A stretch of 64,000 bases of DNA, from NCBI RefSeq assembly GCF_000758685.1, contig NZ_CP009286.1, positions 1,270,501 through 1,334,500 of the forward strand, written 5' to 3'. This stretch comes from Paenibacillus stellifer (GTDB lineage Bacteria > Bacillota > Bacilli > Paenibacillales > Paenibacillaceae). Shown one piece after another: positions 45,884 through 54,404 of this stretch; the stretch's first letter is position 1, and every line of letters begins with the position of its first letter. The notes under the pieces are model-generated. The model saw only the letters and a list, made by a program, of their open reading frames with translations. It searched no databases and had not been told where the DNA came from. A program made the position numbers and the translations under genes.

Positions 45884-46726
45884 TCATAATGTCAGATTGG
45901 CATGCCGTTCCCGGTATTGCTTGGGTGAGCAGCCATGAGATTTCTTGAACATGCGCGAGAACAGCAGGGCATCCGCGTATCCGATGGACCGGGCGATCTC
46001 CCCTATGGTGCAGTCGGTCCGGGTAAGCAGCTCGCAGGCTTTAGCCATGCGGAAGCCGAGCAGATACTGGCTGGGCGGCATGCCGACGGCCTGCTTGAAG
46101 AGCGCCGACATATATTTGCGGTCAAGCTGGAGCATCTCCGAGATCTGCTCCATGCTGATGTCTTCGCAATAATGGGATTGAAGAAAATGCAGGGCTTTCT
46201 CCACATGCTGATTCCGCAGCCCCCGGTATGCCTGAACGCCGGATTCGCCCGGTACGGCACGCAGCAGATCGGCCAGAAATTGATACAGAACGGCCGTCAG
46301 CCGGAGGTCCAGAACACCTTCGTCCTTCGCGATTTCCGTCAGCTGTTCGTACAAGCCCTCCATCGCCTTGCCTTGAATGGGGAAGACCGGACATTCCGGT
46401 GTGAGCGAGGTCCGGCGCAGCAAATGATCTACCTTGGCTCCGGTGAAAGCGATCCAGGAGTACTCCCAAGGGTTATCTTCATCTGCGGCATAAGCGTTGA
46501 CGATCCCGGGGTAGGTAAGAAAGGCCTGTCCCGGGATCAAGCTGTGAATCTGTCCTCCGGCTTCGATCCGGCCGGTGCCGCTGTGGATGAAATGAATTTT
46601 ATAATAATCCCGGAGACCGGGGCCGAAGGAATGTCCGGGCTGGCACTGCTCACGTCCCCAGAACAGCAGATGCAGATCCGGATCAGCCCCGTAAGGCTGC
46701 TCTGTATTATAATGAAAGACCGCCAT
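45884..46726 (-). CDS. AraC-family transcriptional regulator
   Basis: 280 residues. An N-terminal cupin-like ligand domain (YYKIHFIHSGTGRIEAGG, LIPGQAFLTYPG) is followed by two AraC helix-turn-helix segments (ISMEQISEMLQLDRKYMSALFK and TIGEIARSIGYADALLFSRMFKK). AAAGGAG lies 9 bp before the ATG. It is 117 bp upstream of the aldo/keto reductase gene and may control it. No sugar specificity can be read. Confidence 0.9.
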   Translation of the reverse strand: MAVFHYNTEQPYGADPDLHLLFWGREQCQPGHSFGPGLRDYYKIHFIHSGTGRIEAGGQIHSLIPGQAFLTYPGIVNAYAADEDNPWEYSWIAFTGAKVDHLLRRTSLTPECPVFPIQGKAMEGLYEQLTEIAKDEGVLDLRLTAVLYQFLADLLRAVPGESGVQAYRGLRNQHVEKALHFLQSHYCEDISMEQISEMLQLDRKYMSALFKQAVGMPPSQYLLGFRMAKACELLTRTDCTIGEIARSIGYADALLFSRMFKKSHGCSPKQYRERHANLTL

Positions 46727-46812
46727 TTCCGAAGGCTCCTTTCTGATCCGTCAGGTGTACGGCGAACCGTCTCTTTCATTATAGAACAAGAACGCCCGGC
46801 GGTCTGCCGGGC

Positions 46813-46846
46813 AAAATAAAACCGGCACCCCATCAAAGAAGCCGGT
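46813..46846 (-). terminator. Terminator after the ferredoxin-like gene
   Basis: On the minus strand ACCGGC and GCCGGT (46821-46826 and 46841-46846) form a short stem followed by TTTTATTTT. A GC-rich palindrome, GCCCGGC/GCCGGGC, lies next to it. Confidence 0.65.
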
Positions 46847-46895
46847 CTGTAAACATATGGAAGGTAAATAAATGCCGTCTATCCAGGAAGAACCC

Positions 46896-47207
46896 TTAGG
46901 CTTCCATCTTCAGCATAACCAGTTCGTCTACCGGATTGCCATGCACCAAGTGCTCCTGAACGATACGCGGCACATCTTCAGTCGACAGATTGTAGTACCA
47001 AACGCCGTCCGGGTACACGATCAGGAACGGGCCGTTGCCGCAAAGACCGAGGCAGCTCGTTTTGTTGATCTTGACGGTCTTGTTGATTCCCTGCTCGACA
47101 AGTTCTTCCTTAAAAGCCTGCATAACATCTTCCACATCCTGATTGTTGCAGTGCTCGCTGCAACAGAACAACAGATGCTTTTTTAATACCTTAAGCCGCA
47201 TGTTCAT
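46896..47207 (-). CDS. Thioredoxin-like [2Fe-2S] ferredoxin-domain protein
   Basis: 103 residues of the thioredoxin-like ferredoxin fold. Cysteines lie in LLFCCSEHCNN near the N-terminus and in TSCLGLCGNGP in the middle, the usual four-cysteine cluster pattern. The YPDGVWYYNL strand precedes the conserved VQEHLVHG helix. The role is electron transfer or Fe-S handling, and the partner is unknown. ATG 47207 follows GGGGAGG. Confidence 0.88.
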   Translation of the reverse strand: MNMRLKVLKKHLLFCCSEHCNNQDVEDVMQAFKEELVEQGINKTVKINKTSCLGLCGNGPFLIVYPDGVWYYNLSTEDVPRIVQEHLVHGNPVDELVMLKMEA

Positions 47208-47419
47208 GGTTTTCCTCCCCTTGTTCGGTGTTGCTTTTATTCACATCTTTAGCATGAAGTATATTCCTTTTAAGGGCGTTTGTAAGGAGGATGAGACGAG
47301 TGTTCCAAAAGATGTAATAAATCGAAAATTAATTTACGATTGCTGTGATCTAATCTGACGTCAGTCTTACAAAGAGAGGATTTTGTGACAATTATTTATG
47401 AGATCTTTGAAGATTTCAG

Positions 47420-47443
47420 GTTTGAAAATTATAAATCGGGAAT
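47420..47443 (+). promoter_or_regulatory. Sigma-B-like promoter of the general stress gene
   Basis: GTTTGA (47420-47425), 12 bp, GGGAAT (47438-47443), close to the Bacillus sigma-B consensus GTTTAA-N12-14-GGGTAT. The gene downstream is a general stress protein, which fits. Whether this organism has sigma-B cannot be seen here. The rest of 47208-47551 shows no gene. Confidence 0.45.
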
Positions 47444-47551
47444 CCCGCGCCTTCCGGCGAGCCCTCAGTTTATACCTATTTCATTTGGTTAAGTAAGCTA
47501 TAGGCAAGGCGAGAGTTCATTTGAAAATAGAATACTCAGGAGGTAATCGAT

Positions 47552-48334
47552 ATGAACAAGAGAATTGTAGGCGTCTTTACAAGCGAGCAGGAGGCTTCTT
47601 CAGCCATCACCGATTTAAAGAGTCGTGGTTTTCGGACAGAGGATATCTCCGTTATTGCAAGAAACAAAGATGATATAAATGCCATCAATGATGTAACGGG
47701 CACAAAAGCTGTGGAAGGGGCGGCTTCAGGAGCGGCGACGGGGGGTCTGCTCGGCGGTGTTACCGGATTGCTTGCAGGAATCGGCGCCCTGGTCATTCCG
47801 GGAATCGGACCGATTATTGCGGCCGGACCGATTGCGGCAACTCTGGCCGGAGCGGCGGTAGGCGCCGGAACGGGCGGTCTGGTTGGCGGCCTCATCGGTC
47901 TCGGCATTCCGGAGGACGAAGCGGAAACGTACGACCGTTATGTGGACGAAGGCCGGATATTGGTTATGGTCGATGCCGATACCACTCGGGAAATGGACGT
48001 TTACGATACGTTCCGCTCTCATGGCTCTCTGAACAGCCACTATTACGGCGCCCAAGATACGATAGACGGTGACCATGTGGACCCGGATAAGCTGGCGGGC
48101 CGTTCCGTATCCGATTCTGTGGATGCCGTCTTGAACGGCTCGGGTCTGGAAGGCCGGAATGACACCGGGCTTGATACGGCCAATTCCAATCCGGCGGGCG
48201 GAGCGGAGCATTTGAATTTGACGAGCCCGGCGGCGAAGCATAATTCACCGGATGCCGTGTCAGATGAGCCGGAGGAGGAACGCATGAAGCGTCTGCGGGA
48301 AGAGCAGCTGAGAGTCGCGAGGGACAAGAGGTAG
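47552..48334 (+). CDS. General stress protein with YflT/GspM-like domain and glycine zipper
   Basis: 260 residues. The N-terminal domain (1-45) reads RIVGVFTSEQEASSAITDLKSRGFRTEDISVIAR, as in the general stress protein 17M/YflT family. A long Gly/Ala-rich hydrophobic zipper (about 58-120, e.g. GAATGGLLGGVTGLLAGIG) suggests membrane association. A short domain with YDRYVDEGRILVMVDAD follows, then a charged, disordered tail ending EEERMKRLREEQLRVARDKR. AGGAGG lies upstream. It is a single-gene unit with a sigma-B-like promoter and its own terminator. The molecular function is unknown. Confidence 0.85.
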   Translation: MNKRIVGVFTSEQEASSAITDLKSRGFRTEDISVIARNKDDINAINDVTGTKAVEGAASGAATGGLLGGVTGLLAGIGALVIPGIGPIIAAGPIAATLAGAAVGAGTGGLVGGLIGLGIPEDEAETYDRYVDEGRILVMVDADTTREMDVYDTFRSHGSLNSHYYGAQDTIDGDHVDPDKLAGRSVSDSVDAVLNGSGLEGRNDTGLDTANSNPAGGAEHLNLTSPAAKHNSPDAVSDEPEEERMKRLREEQLRVARDKR

Positions 48335-48507
48335 CCGGTTAGGCGGGCGACGGAAGACGAGCCCATACCGGGCGAACGGGCAAACGGGCGAACGCCAAGT
48401 TTACGCGATTGTTGGACGGATAGGGAACTGCTCTATTGTAAAAAGCACTCTCCGGAGTTTACCTAACGGGTTCCGTTTTGAGGTGCAAATCATCGAATTG
48501 ACATGCG

Positions 48508-48548
48508 AAATGACGCACAAACTGACAACAGTTTGGAGCGTCATTTTT
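48508..48548 (+). terminator. Rho-independent terminator
   Basis: The arms AATGACGC and GCGTCATT, with inner CAAACTG/CAGTTTG and a 4-base loop, are followed by TTTTT. It lies 175 bp after the general stress gene. Confidence 0.8.
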
Positions 48549-48619
48549 CTTTATATATCAATGGTTTTATCGATTTTTGAGGAGAAATTGGCATATGAAT
48601 TGACATGGTATTTTTCATG

Positions 48620-49099
48620 TTCATAAAATATTGGACATCGTTTTCCAGTTGCTCCACAACCACCAACCCCAGATGATACGCAGTCTATGGAGTAGTACAA
48701 TGTTGCACGTACTGATTTTGAAAAACGGAAAACGTATGCTGATTTATCACTGATGATGACCCATCACTCTATAACTCGTTTTCTAGAGTGTTTTCAAGAG
48801 AGATTAGACTTGAAGAAGCCCACCATTTCATTGCTCACATTGATAAGTCCAAAAGTCGCCAAGATGCTTATAAGGAATATCAAGAGGGTAGAAAAGACCT
48901 AGCAGCATGGGGCATCAATAATGGCATTGATGGTTCTGTTAGCAGAATTGCGTATCTAAAATTAATAAAACAGTTAGAAAACCATAAATTTCATGATGAA
49001 GTTATTGAGAATGGCAAGACTTATCGGAAATGGGGAACGAACAAAAGCACCCATCCATTTGCATCACTTGTAACTGCGAGGGGAGTAAAGAAAAATTAA
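48620..49099 (+). pseudogene. Decayed gene of unknown family
   Basis: The longest intact part is the 103-residue frame at 48788-49099 (EEAHHFIAHIDKSKSRQDAY through RKWGTNKSTHPFASLVTARG). Its frame continues upstream without a start codon as FITDDDPSLYNSFSRV. Shifting one base gives VARTDFEKRKTYADLS, and upstream of a TAG stop comes HRFPVAPQPPTPDDTQSME. So at least one frameshift and one or two stops separate pieces of one older protein. There is no good ribosome site before GTG 48788. I do not recognise the family. Confidence 0.45.
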
Positions 49100-49239
49100 C
49101 CCCTGCGAACCGGCTGGGTTTAACCGATAAGCAATACTTAATTGAAGATATTATTATTTCAAGTAAACATTGCCAAGTAAGAACATTTGTTCTATAATTT
49201 GATTGTAAATTTAGAATTATAGATAAAGGAGATGTTACT

Positions 49240-49590
49240 TTGGTAAATCGAATTTCAACACCGTTCAGTTATTCATCAGCAGTTATGGCAGGGGAGTATA
49301 TTTTTTTAGGTTTGCATAGAGGTTTTGGTGAAACATTTACTCAACAGATTCATGACACATTTGAACACCTAAGAAAGACACTTATCCAATGCAATGCATC
49401 ATTAAATGATATTGTGAAGGTTAACGTGTATCTCAAAGATATTAAAGATTTGCCCGAGATGGAAAAAGTGTTTTGTGACTATTTTGAAACAGATAAATTC
49501 CCAGCCAGAATGACCTCAACAACTGAGTTTTTCGATGCTGATTGCTTTATGATGATTGATGGGGTAGCCTACAATTCAAAAACAAAATAA
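49240..49590 (+). CDS. RidA/YjgF-family protein
   Basis: 116 residues with the RidA pattern: SYSSAVMAGEYIFLGLHRG at the start, LIQCNASLNDIVKVNVYLKDIKDLPEMEKVFCDYF, and FPARMTSTTEFFDADCFMMIDGVAY. Classical RidA deaminates reactive enamines and imines, using an Arg in the last third; here the R in PARMT fits. TTG 49240 is chosen for AAAGGAGATG upstream. The gene stands alone among decayed neighbours. Confidence 0.88.
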   Translation: MVNRISTPFSYSSAVMAGEYIFLGLHRGFGETFTQQIHDTFEHLRKTLIQCNASLNDIVKVNVYLKDIKDLPEMEKVFCDYFETDKFPARMTSTTEFFDADCFMMIDGVAYNSKTK

Positions 49591-49591
49591 C

Positions 49592-49639
49592 AAAAAAATC
49601 CAAAAACACAGTCGGATTCACTGTGATTTTGGATTTTTC
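49592..49639. terminator. Terminator after ridA
   Basis: AAAATCCAAAA and TTTTGGATTTT with inner ACAGT/ACTGT form a long stem followed by T. The A tract on the other side makes it work for the minus strand as well. Confidence 0.85.
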
Positions 49640-49773
49640 TAAGAGCTGCTGTTAGCACTGGCAGTCCCCTGGATGTTGGATTTCATTGGCTTGAATACGC
49701 ATAAGAGTGACAGAACAAATGAAATTGCTCCTGCAATGATCAGAACCGTTAATGGAGGACCTAGATTTTTCCT
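49639..49773 (-). pseudogene. C-terminal remnant of an MFS-type transporter
   Basis: On the minus strand NLGPPLTVLIIAGAISFV leads into one more hydrophobic stretch and the tail FKPMKSNIQGTASANSSS, stopping at 49639. This looks like the last helix and tail of a drug-efflux MFS protein. The frame meets a stop at about 49770, exactly where the adjacent tetR remnant begins, so both 5' ends were lost together. Confidence 0.5.
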
Positions 49774-50256
49774 TTACCGAAATATAAGAAAGTTAAGACG
49801 ATCGACAATATTACGGTGAAGGAGCTGACCAACAAGGTCGGTGTTAACCGGGGGACGTTCTATATTCATTACCAGGATATCAATTCTCTCTGGGGTGAGA
49901 TCGAAGAGGAAACTTTAGCTGAAATCCATAAATTGGGCAGTGTCATCAAAGACTATGAGCTTACTGATGCTGAAGATCTGCAGGAGCCTATCAAGGCAAC
50001 GCTGGAAGTTCTTCATTATCTCAAAAGCAATGAAATTATATTCAAGCCCTTTTGGGGCAAGGATGTCTTTATTTACATTGAAATGGAAAGCTGTCATGAA
50101 GCAATACCTTTTTTCGAAAGCCATATTTGAAAATAAAGAATACAATGAGTATTTGCTGGAGTTTTATTGTCAGCGAATATCGGAGTGATTGTGTTTTGGG
50201 TTCAGTCCGGAATGAAAATATCCCCTGAGGAATTGGCTCTTCTGCTTAAAAAATGA
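49774..50256 (+). pseudogene. TetR-family regulator remnant, 5'-truncated and frameshifted
   Basis: The frame begins without a start codon (KYKKVKTIDNITVKELT) and gives a TetR helix-turn-helix core, ITVKELTNKVGVNRGTFYIHYQD, then helices to about 50115. There it shifts to KAIFENKEYNEYLLEFY, and shifts again to IVFWVQSGMKISPEELALLL, ending at 50256. The pieces are collinear parts of one TetR protein with its N-terminal helix missing. It faced an MFS gene whose remnant lies directly upstream on the other strand. Confidence 0.62.
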
Positions 50257-50335
50257 TTATCAAAGGTCCATTAAATGTGTGATTCATTTGAGGCCTTCAT
50301 GCTGAACATTAAGGCGTAATGCGGCGGCTGGAACG

Positions 50336-50388
50336 CAAAAAAATCCAGCAAGACACCACCCGCTGCATACGGGATGGTCCTGCTGGAT
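50336..50388 (-). terminator. Terminator after glpX
   Basis: On the minus strand ATCCAGCA and TGCTGGAT with a partly paired interior are followed by TTTTTT, just after the glpX stop. Confidence 0.85.
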
Positions 50389-50404
50389 GCGGAAAAGCGT
50401 AAGT

Positions 50405-51397
50405 TTATAGTGAAGCAACCTGTCTTCCCGGCGAGACTTGAGGAATCTCCTTGCCCGGCAGGAAGTGTATGCTGCGGATATAGCGGATGGTACGGCTCTG
50501 GGCGCGCATGATGACGGAATGCGTCTCTGCGCGTTCCTTGCCGATGAAGCGGACACCGTTCAGGAAGTCGCTGCCGGTGACGCCGGTCGCGGCGAAGATC
50601 ACATCGCCGTTGCCGACCATATCTTCCATGTACAGGACGCGGGCCGGGTTCTCGATGCCCATGCTCAGGCAGCGCTGCATCTCGAACGGGCCCTGCGGCA
50701 GCAGCTGGCCCTGCATTTCGCCGCCGAGGCATTTCAGCGCGGCGGCAGCCAGTACGCCCTCGGGCGCTCCGCCGGAGCCGAGGTAGAGGTCCACGCCGCT
50801 CTCAGGCAGAGCGGCTGCGATCGCCCCGGCGACATCGCCGTGGCTCAGCAGATTGATGCGGACGCCCATGCGGCGGAGGGTGCTGACCAGCCCTTTGTGG
50901 CGGTCCCGGTCCAGCACCATGACCGTCATCTCGGACAAGGACTTGCCGAGAATATGCGAGGCTTTGGTCAGCGTAATTTCGGGCGGGTCCGCAAGATTCA
51001 GCCTGCCGGCCAGGTCGGGACCGCAGGCCAGCTTCTCCATGTAGATGTCCGGAGCATGGAGAAGGCTGCCCTTGTCGGCGATGGCGATCACCGACTGGGC
51101 GTTCTGCAGGCCGCTGGCAACAACCTCGGTGCCTTCCAGAGGATCGACGGCGACGTCGACGGAAGGCCCTTGCTTGTTGCCGACCTTCTCGCCGATGTAC
51201 AGCATGGGCGCGTCGTCCATTTCGCCTTCGCCGATCACAACCGTCCCGTCGATGGAGACGGAATCAAACATGGAGCGAATGGCCGTTGTCGCCGCATTGT
51301 CGGCAGCATCCTTGTCTCCCCGGCCGATCCAGCTGGCCGAAGCCAAAGCACCCAGTTCCGTAACCCGTACAATCTCCAGAGCCAGTTCACGTTCCAT
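50405..51397 (-). CDS. glpX: Class II fructose-1,6-bisphosphatase GlpX
   Basis: 330 residues. Family signatures are GRGDKDAADNAA, VIGEGEMDDAPML (metal site), VDVAVDPLEGTEVVASG, LGSGGAPEGVL and ARVLYMEDMVGNGDVIFAATGVT. It hydrolyses fructose 1,6-bisphosphate in gluconeogenesis. It lies on the same strand downstream of ccpN and the PPDK regulator, so the three form a gluconeogenesis group, but a block of 73-bp repeats separates it from them. Confidence 0.96.
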   Translation of the reverse strand: MERELALEIVRVTELGALASASWIGRGDKDAADNAATTAIRSMFDSVSIDGTVVIGEGEMDDAPMLYIGEKVGNKQGPSVDVAVDPLEGTEVVASGLQNAQSVIAIADKGSLLHAPDIYMEKLACGPDLAGRLNLADPPEITLTKASHILGKSLSEMTVMVLDRDRHKGLVSTLRRMGVRINLLSHGDVAGAIAAALPESGVDLYLGSGGAPEGVLAAAALKCLGGEMQGQLLPQGPFEMQRCLSMGIENPARVLYMEDMVGNGDVIFAATGVTGSDFLNGVRFIGKERAETHSVIMRAQSRTIRYIRSIHFLPGKEIPQVSPGRQVASL

Positions 51398-51453
51398 TGT
51401 TTATATTCCCTCCAGTCCATTTTTGACCAATCTATATACTTTAGACAAAACAC

Positions 51454-51643
51454 CGGAATCGGCGTCGGCAGCATCACGTCACTTTGTGGGGTTGCTTTTG
51501 GTTTCCCGGGGCCCCCGCAAAGTACTCGGAATCAGCTTCGGCAGCATCTCGTCACTTTGTGGGGATAGAATGGTTTCCGGGGCCCCCCGCAAAGTACTCG
51601 GAATCAGCTTCGACAGCATCACTTCACTTTGTGGGGATGTATT
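51454..51643. repeat. Tandem direct repeat, 2.6 copies of about 73 bp, each with a hairpin
   Basis: Copies start at CGGAATC 51454, 51527 and 51599. Each has a core GGCAGCATC-N5-CACTTTGTGGGG, and the first two continue to GCAAAGTACT. Within a unit ACTTTGTGGGG pairs with CCCCGCAAAGT (one G-T). The third copy runs to the end of the neighbouring gene. Units are highly similar, and the differences are mostly single bases. Confidence 0.93.
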
Positions 51644-52442
51644 AAATGTAGCCCATGATGATGCCGGCCGTTTCCTCAATCGCCTTATCGGTAATGTCGA
51701 TCACCGGGCAGCCCAGCTTCTTGAACAGCGCTTCGGCGCAGCTGATCTCCTCCTCGATGCGGGGGAGGCTGGCGTATTGCGAATCGACCGGCAGGCCGAG
51801 CACCTTGAGCCGCTCCGAGCGGATCTTGAGCATATGCTCCGGGTCCATCGTCAGGCCGATCAGCCGCTGGGGCGGAAGCTTGAACAGCTGGCCCGGCGGG
51901 GTGATCTCCGGCACGATCGGATAGTTGACGACCCTGTTACCCCGGTGGGCCAGGAAAATGCTGAGCGGCGTCTTCGATGTGCGGGAAATGCCCATCAGGA
52001 CAATGTCCGCCTTCAGCATGGCGCCGAGATCCCGGCCGTCATCGCAGGCGACGGTGAATTCGATGGCCTCGATCCGACGGAAGTAATTCTCGTCCAGCTG
52101 ATGCAGCATGCCCGGCCGCTGGGTCGGGGCGTCGTCGAACGTATCGATGAACGCCTGCATCATCGGCCCCATAATATCCACGATCCGGAGGTCCAGGCGG
52201 ACCGCCTCCTCGCGAATGGCCTCCCGCAACTCCGGCTGCACCAGGGTGTAGGCGACAAAGCCGTTATGCCGGGCAGCCTCCTCCATAACCTTTCGAAGCT
52301 CGTCTTCAGATCGGACATTGCCGTATCTTTTGATTGTGACACGCTGGTTCTCGAATTGATGCAGGACGGCTTGAACAACCGCTTCCGCCGTATCCCCCAA
52401 AGAATCCGAGCATATCGTTACGTAATGTGAAGGCTGGGCCAT
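51642..52442 (-). CDS. PPDK/PEP-synthase regulatory protein (DUF299, YqfL-type)
   Basis: 266 residues. It begins HYVTICSDSLGDTAEAV, has the nucleotide-binding GISRTSKTPLS, then IFLAHRGNRVVNYPIVPE and LTMDPEHMLKIRSERL. This family is a bifunctional ADP-dependent kinase and phosphorylase acting on pyruvate,phosphate dikinase or PEP synthase. In Bacillus subtilis the homologue YqfL is encoded with ccpN and is involved in CcpN-dependent control of gluconeogenesis. Here ccpN lies 19 bp upstream, the same arrangement. Confidence 0.94.
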   Translation of the reverse strand: MAQPSHYVTICSDSLGDTAEAVVQAVLHQFENQRVTIKRYGNVRSEDELRKVMEEAARHNGFVAYTLVQPELREAIREEAVRLDLRIVDIMGPMMQAFIDTFDDAPTQRPGMLHQLDENYFRRIEAIEFTVACDDGRDLGAMLKADIVLMGISRTSKTPLSIFLAHRGNRVVNYPIVPEITPPGQLFKLPPQRLIGLTMDPEHMLKIRSERLKVLGLPVDSQYASLPRIEEEISCAEALFKKLGCPVIDITDKAIEETAGIIMGYI

Positions 52443-52461
52443 GCTCTTTCGATTCCTCCCG

Positions 52462-53106
52462 TTATCCTTTGGCTTCGATATCGAGGAGAAGTTTAACGAT
52501 GGAAGTTTTGGTCAAGCGCCCTACAACGTCCAGCTTCCCGCCGGCTCCTTCTCCTTCGCAGGGAACAACCACCGGCAAACTGTCTACCTCGTGGAATATC
52601 ATCTTGTGCGCGGCGTCAAGCACCGGGTCTTCAGGTCCAGTCGTAATGAGCTTGGGCTGGCGCGTCATCACCATGCTGACCGGCATGGCCGAGGCTCCGG
52701 GGTTGCCCAGCGTGACCTTGAGGAAATCCTTCCGGGAAGCGACCCCTGTCAGCTTGCCGTCCCCATCGCAAATGATGAGAGTGCCGACATCCTGGAGAAA
52801 GAGCGTCACGACTGCATCGTGAATCGATGTGGTCTCCCGGATAATGATTGGCACGCTTTGTATATCCTTAACCTTCGTTTCCTGAAGAAGATAGCCGCTG
52901 CCCAGACTGCGGGTCGACTTCCCGCCCGGAAAATATCCGACCTTCGGCTTGGCGTCAATATAACCCATCATGACGAGAAGCGACAGATCGGCACGGATGG
53001 TCGGCTTGCTCAGTCTCAGCGATTCGGCGATCATATCTCCGGTTATGGGCGCGTTCTTCTTAACAATTTCAATAATTTGCAGCTGCCGGGACGTCAGTTC
53101 GATCAC
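52462..53106 (-). CDS. ccpN: CcpN-type repressor (HTH plus two CBS domains)
   Basis: About 214 residues. An N-terminal winged helix (LTSRQLQIIEIVKKNAPITGDMIAESLRLSKPTIRADLSLL) is followed by two CBS domains (about 80-205) that bind adenine nucleotides. Bacillus CcpN (YqzB, 212 aa) represses gapB and pckA in glycolytic conditions. GTG 53106 is chosen because GGAGGG lies just upstream and the product then starts like CcpN. The frame extends 12 codons further. It forms an operon with the PPDK regulator. Confidence 0.93.
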   Translation of the reverse strand: MIELTSRQLQIIEIVKKNAPITGDMIAESLRLSKPTIRADLSLLVMMGYIDAKPKVGYFPGGKSTRSLGSGYLLQETKVKDIQSVPIIIRETTSIHDAVVTLFLQDVGTLIICDGDGKLTGVASRKDFLKVTLGNPGASAMPVSMVMTRQPKLITTGPEDPVLDAAHKMIFHEVDSLPVVVPCEGEGAGGKLDVVGRLTKTSIVKLLLDIEAKG

Positions 53107-53294
53107 AAATCCCTCCACATCCTTTAACAAGAAAGCGATCACCCTCGGAAAAAGGGCTGCCTGACACCGCCTCCCCTCTCCTTAATGAGTCATTTTGGAA
53201 GAATAATCCCTTTCGTTGAATATATAATACGCAATATTAATCATAAATGCAACATATAATACGTACTATTTATCAAAATAGCTCCTAATAGAAC

Positions 53295-53321
53295 AAAAAA
53301 AGAGGAGGACTAATCCTCCTC
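53295..53321 (-). terminator. Terminator overlapping the stop of the DMT exporter gene
   Basis: On the minus strand GAGGAGGA and TCCTCCTC pair over a 4-base loop and are followed by seven T. The stem includes the stop codon region of the exporter gene. Confidence 0.9.
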
Positions 53322-54264
53322 AATCCTCCCCATTCAGCTTTCGGCGGTGTGGAAGGGGAACGATGACGGCTCGGCCAAGCAGCTGCTTCAAGGGTTCCGC
53401 ATTGACCAGCATGGTTCCCAGAATGATGGTTGCGACGCCTGCGGCGGACATCAGCGCTACCTTCTCGCCGTAGAACAGCATGCCTGCGCCGACGGCAATC
53501 GGCGGAGAGATATACAGCCAAGTGGACGGGAAGACCGGGTCGGTCTTGGCAACGAGCCAGTAATAGAGGCTGTGGCCGATCATCGATCCGACGACTGTGA
53601 GGTAGAGCAGAGAGCCTATGGCATCCTTGGAGGCCAGAACGGCGGACGGCGGCGGGCTCTCGGTCAGAAGCGAGAGCAGCAGCATCGCGGCTCCGCCGTA
53701 CATCATCTGCGCCGCGTTAAGCGCGATTGGATGCGCCTCCGGCAGCCGGGCCGTAACTGTCCGCGTATAGAGCGTCCCGGTGGCATAAGCACATTCGCCG
53801 ATCAGTACGACGATGCAGCCGGCGAGCCAGAGCAGCGACATGTTCAGCTTCAGGCTCGGCAGGACAAGCAGCAGCACGCCTGCAAGTCCGACCAGACAGC
53901 CGATCAGCGACACATCGGACACGCGCTTCCGGTGCACCACCGATTGCAGCAGCAGGATCATGATCGGACCGGTTGCGGAGAGGACCGCGGCGAGTCCGGA
54001 CGAGACATGCTGCTCGGCCCAGTAGAGGGAGGCGAAGGTGCCGAAGGTCAGCAGCAAGCCGGTAAGGGCCGGCTCTTTTCGAAGCAGCAGCTTGAAGGAG
54101 GCTTTCCGCTTAATTGCCATCCATGCGAGAATCGCCGAGCCGGCGACGAGAAATCTTAGCCCTGCCGAGAAGAAGGGAGGCAATCCGGCGTCAACGCCGA
54201 TTTTGATCGCCAGGAAGGTGGTGCCGAAGATGAGGCACACGAGGCTGTACGCAATCAGAATCAT
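53320..54264 (-). CDS. EamA/DMT-family membrane exporter
   Basis: 314 residues and ten hydrophobic segments in two EamA halves (GTTFLAIKIGVDAGLPPFF, and later MIGHSLYYWLVAKTDPVF with a GEK motif). Such proteins export amino acids or related metabolites. The gene is divergent from a MocR-type regulator with a shared promoter region of about 140 bp, so the regulator probably controls it. No substrate can be read from the sequence. Confidence 0.9.
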   Translation of the reverse strand: MILIAYSLVCLIFGTTFLAIKIGVDAGLPPFFSAGLRFLVAGSAILAWMAIKRKASFKLLLRKEPALTGLLLTFGTFASLYWAEQHVSSGLAAVLSATGPIMILLLQSVVHRKRVSDVSLIGCLVGLAGVLLLVLPSLKLNMSLLWLAGCIVVLIGECAYATGTLYTRTVTARLPEAHPIALNAAQMMYGGAAMLLLSLLTESPPPSAVLASKDAIGSLLYLTVVGSMIGHSLYYWLVAKTDPVFPSTWLYISPPIAVGAGMLFYGEKVALMSAAGVATIILGTMLVNAEPLKQLLGRAVIVPLPHRRKLNGED

Positions 54265-54404
54265 GTTCAGGGCTCCTTTGGTTTCCGTCAGTTTCTCTCA
54301 TCATATCGGGGGGAGCGCAGAACAGATGTAAATAGATAGAACAGTTGGAGAGGGAAATCAGGTACAATGGAACCACGAATCAACGGAGCGGGGAGGAAAA
54401 GGCA

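Noticed and set aside
48335..48507. A gene after the general stress protein
   Set aside because: Only short frames occur before the terminator, and no coding signal is visible.
51454..51643. CRISPR array
   Set aside because: The units are about 73 bp, adjacent and nearly identical throughout; there are no short repeats alternating with unique spacers and no cas genes.
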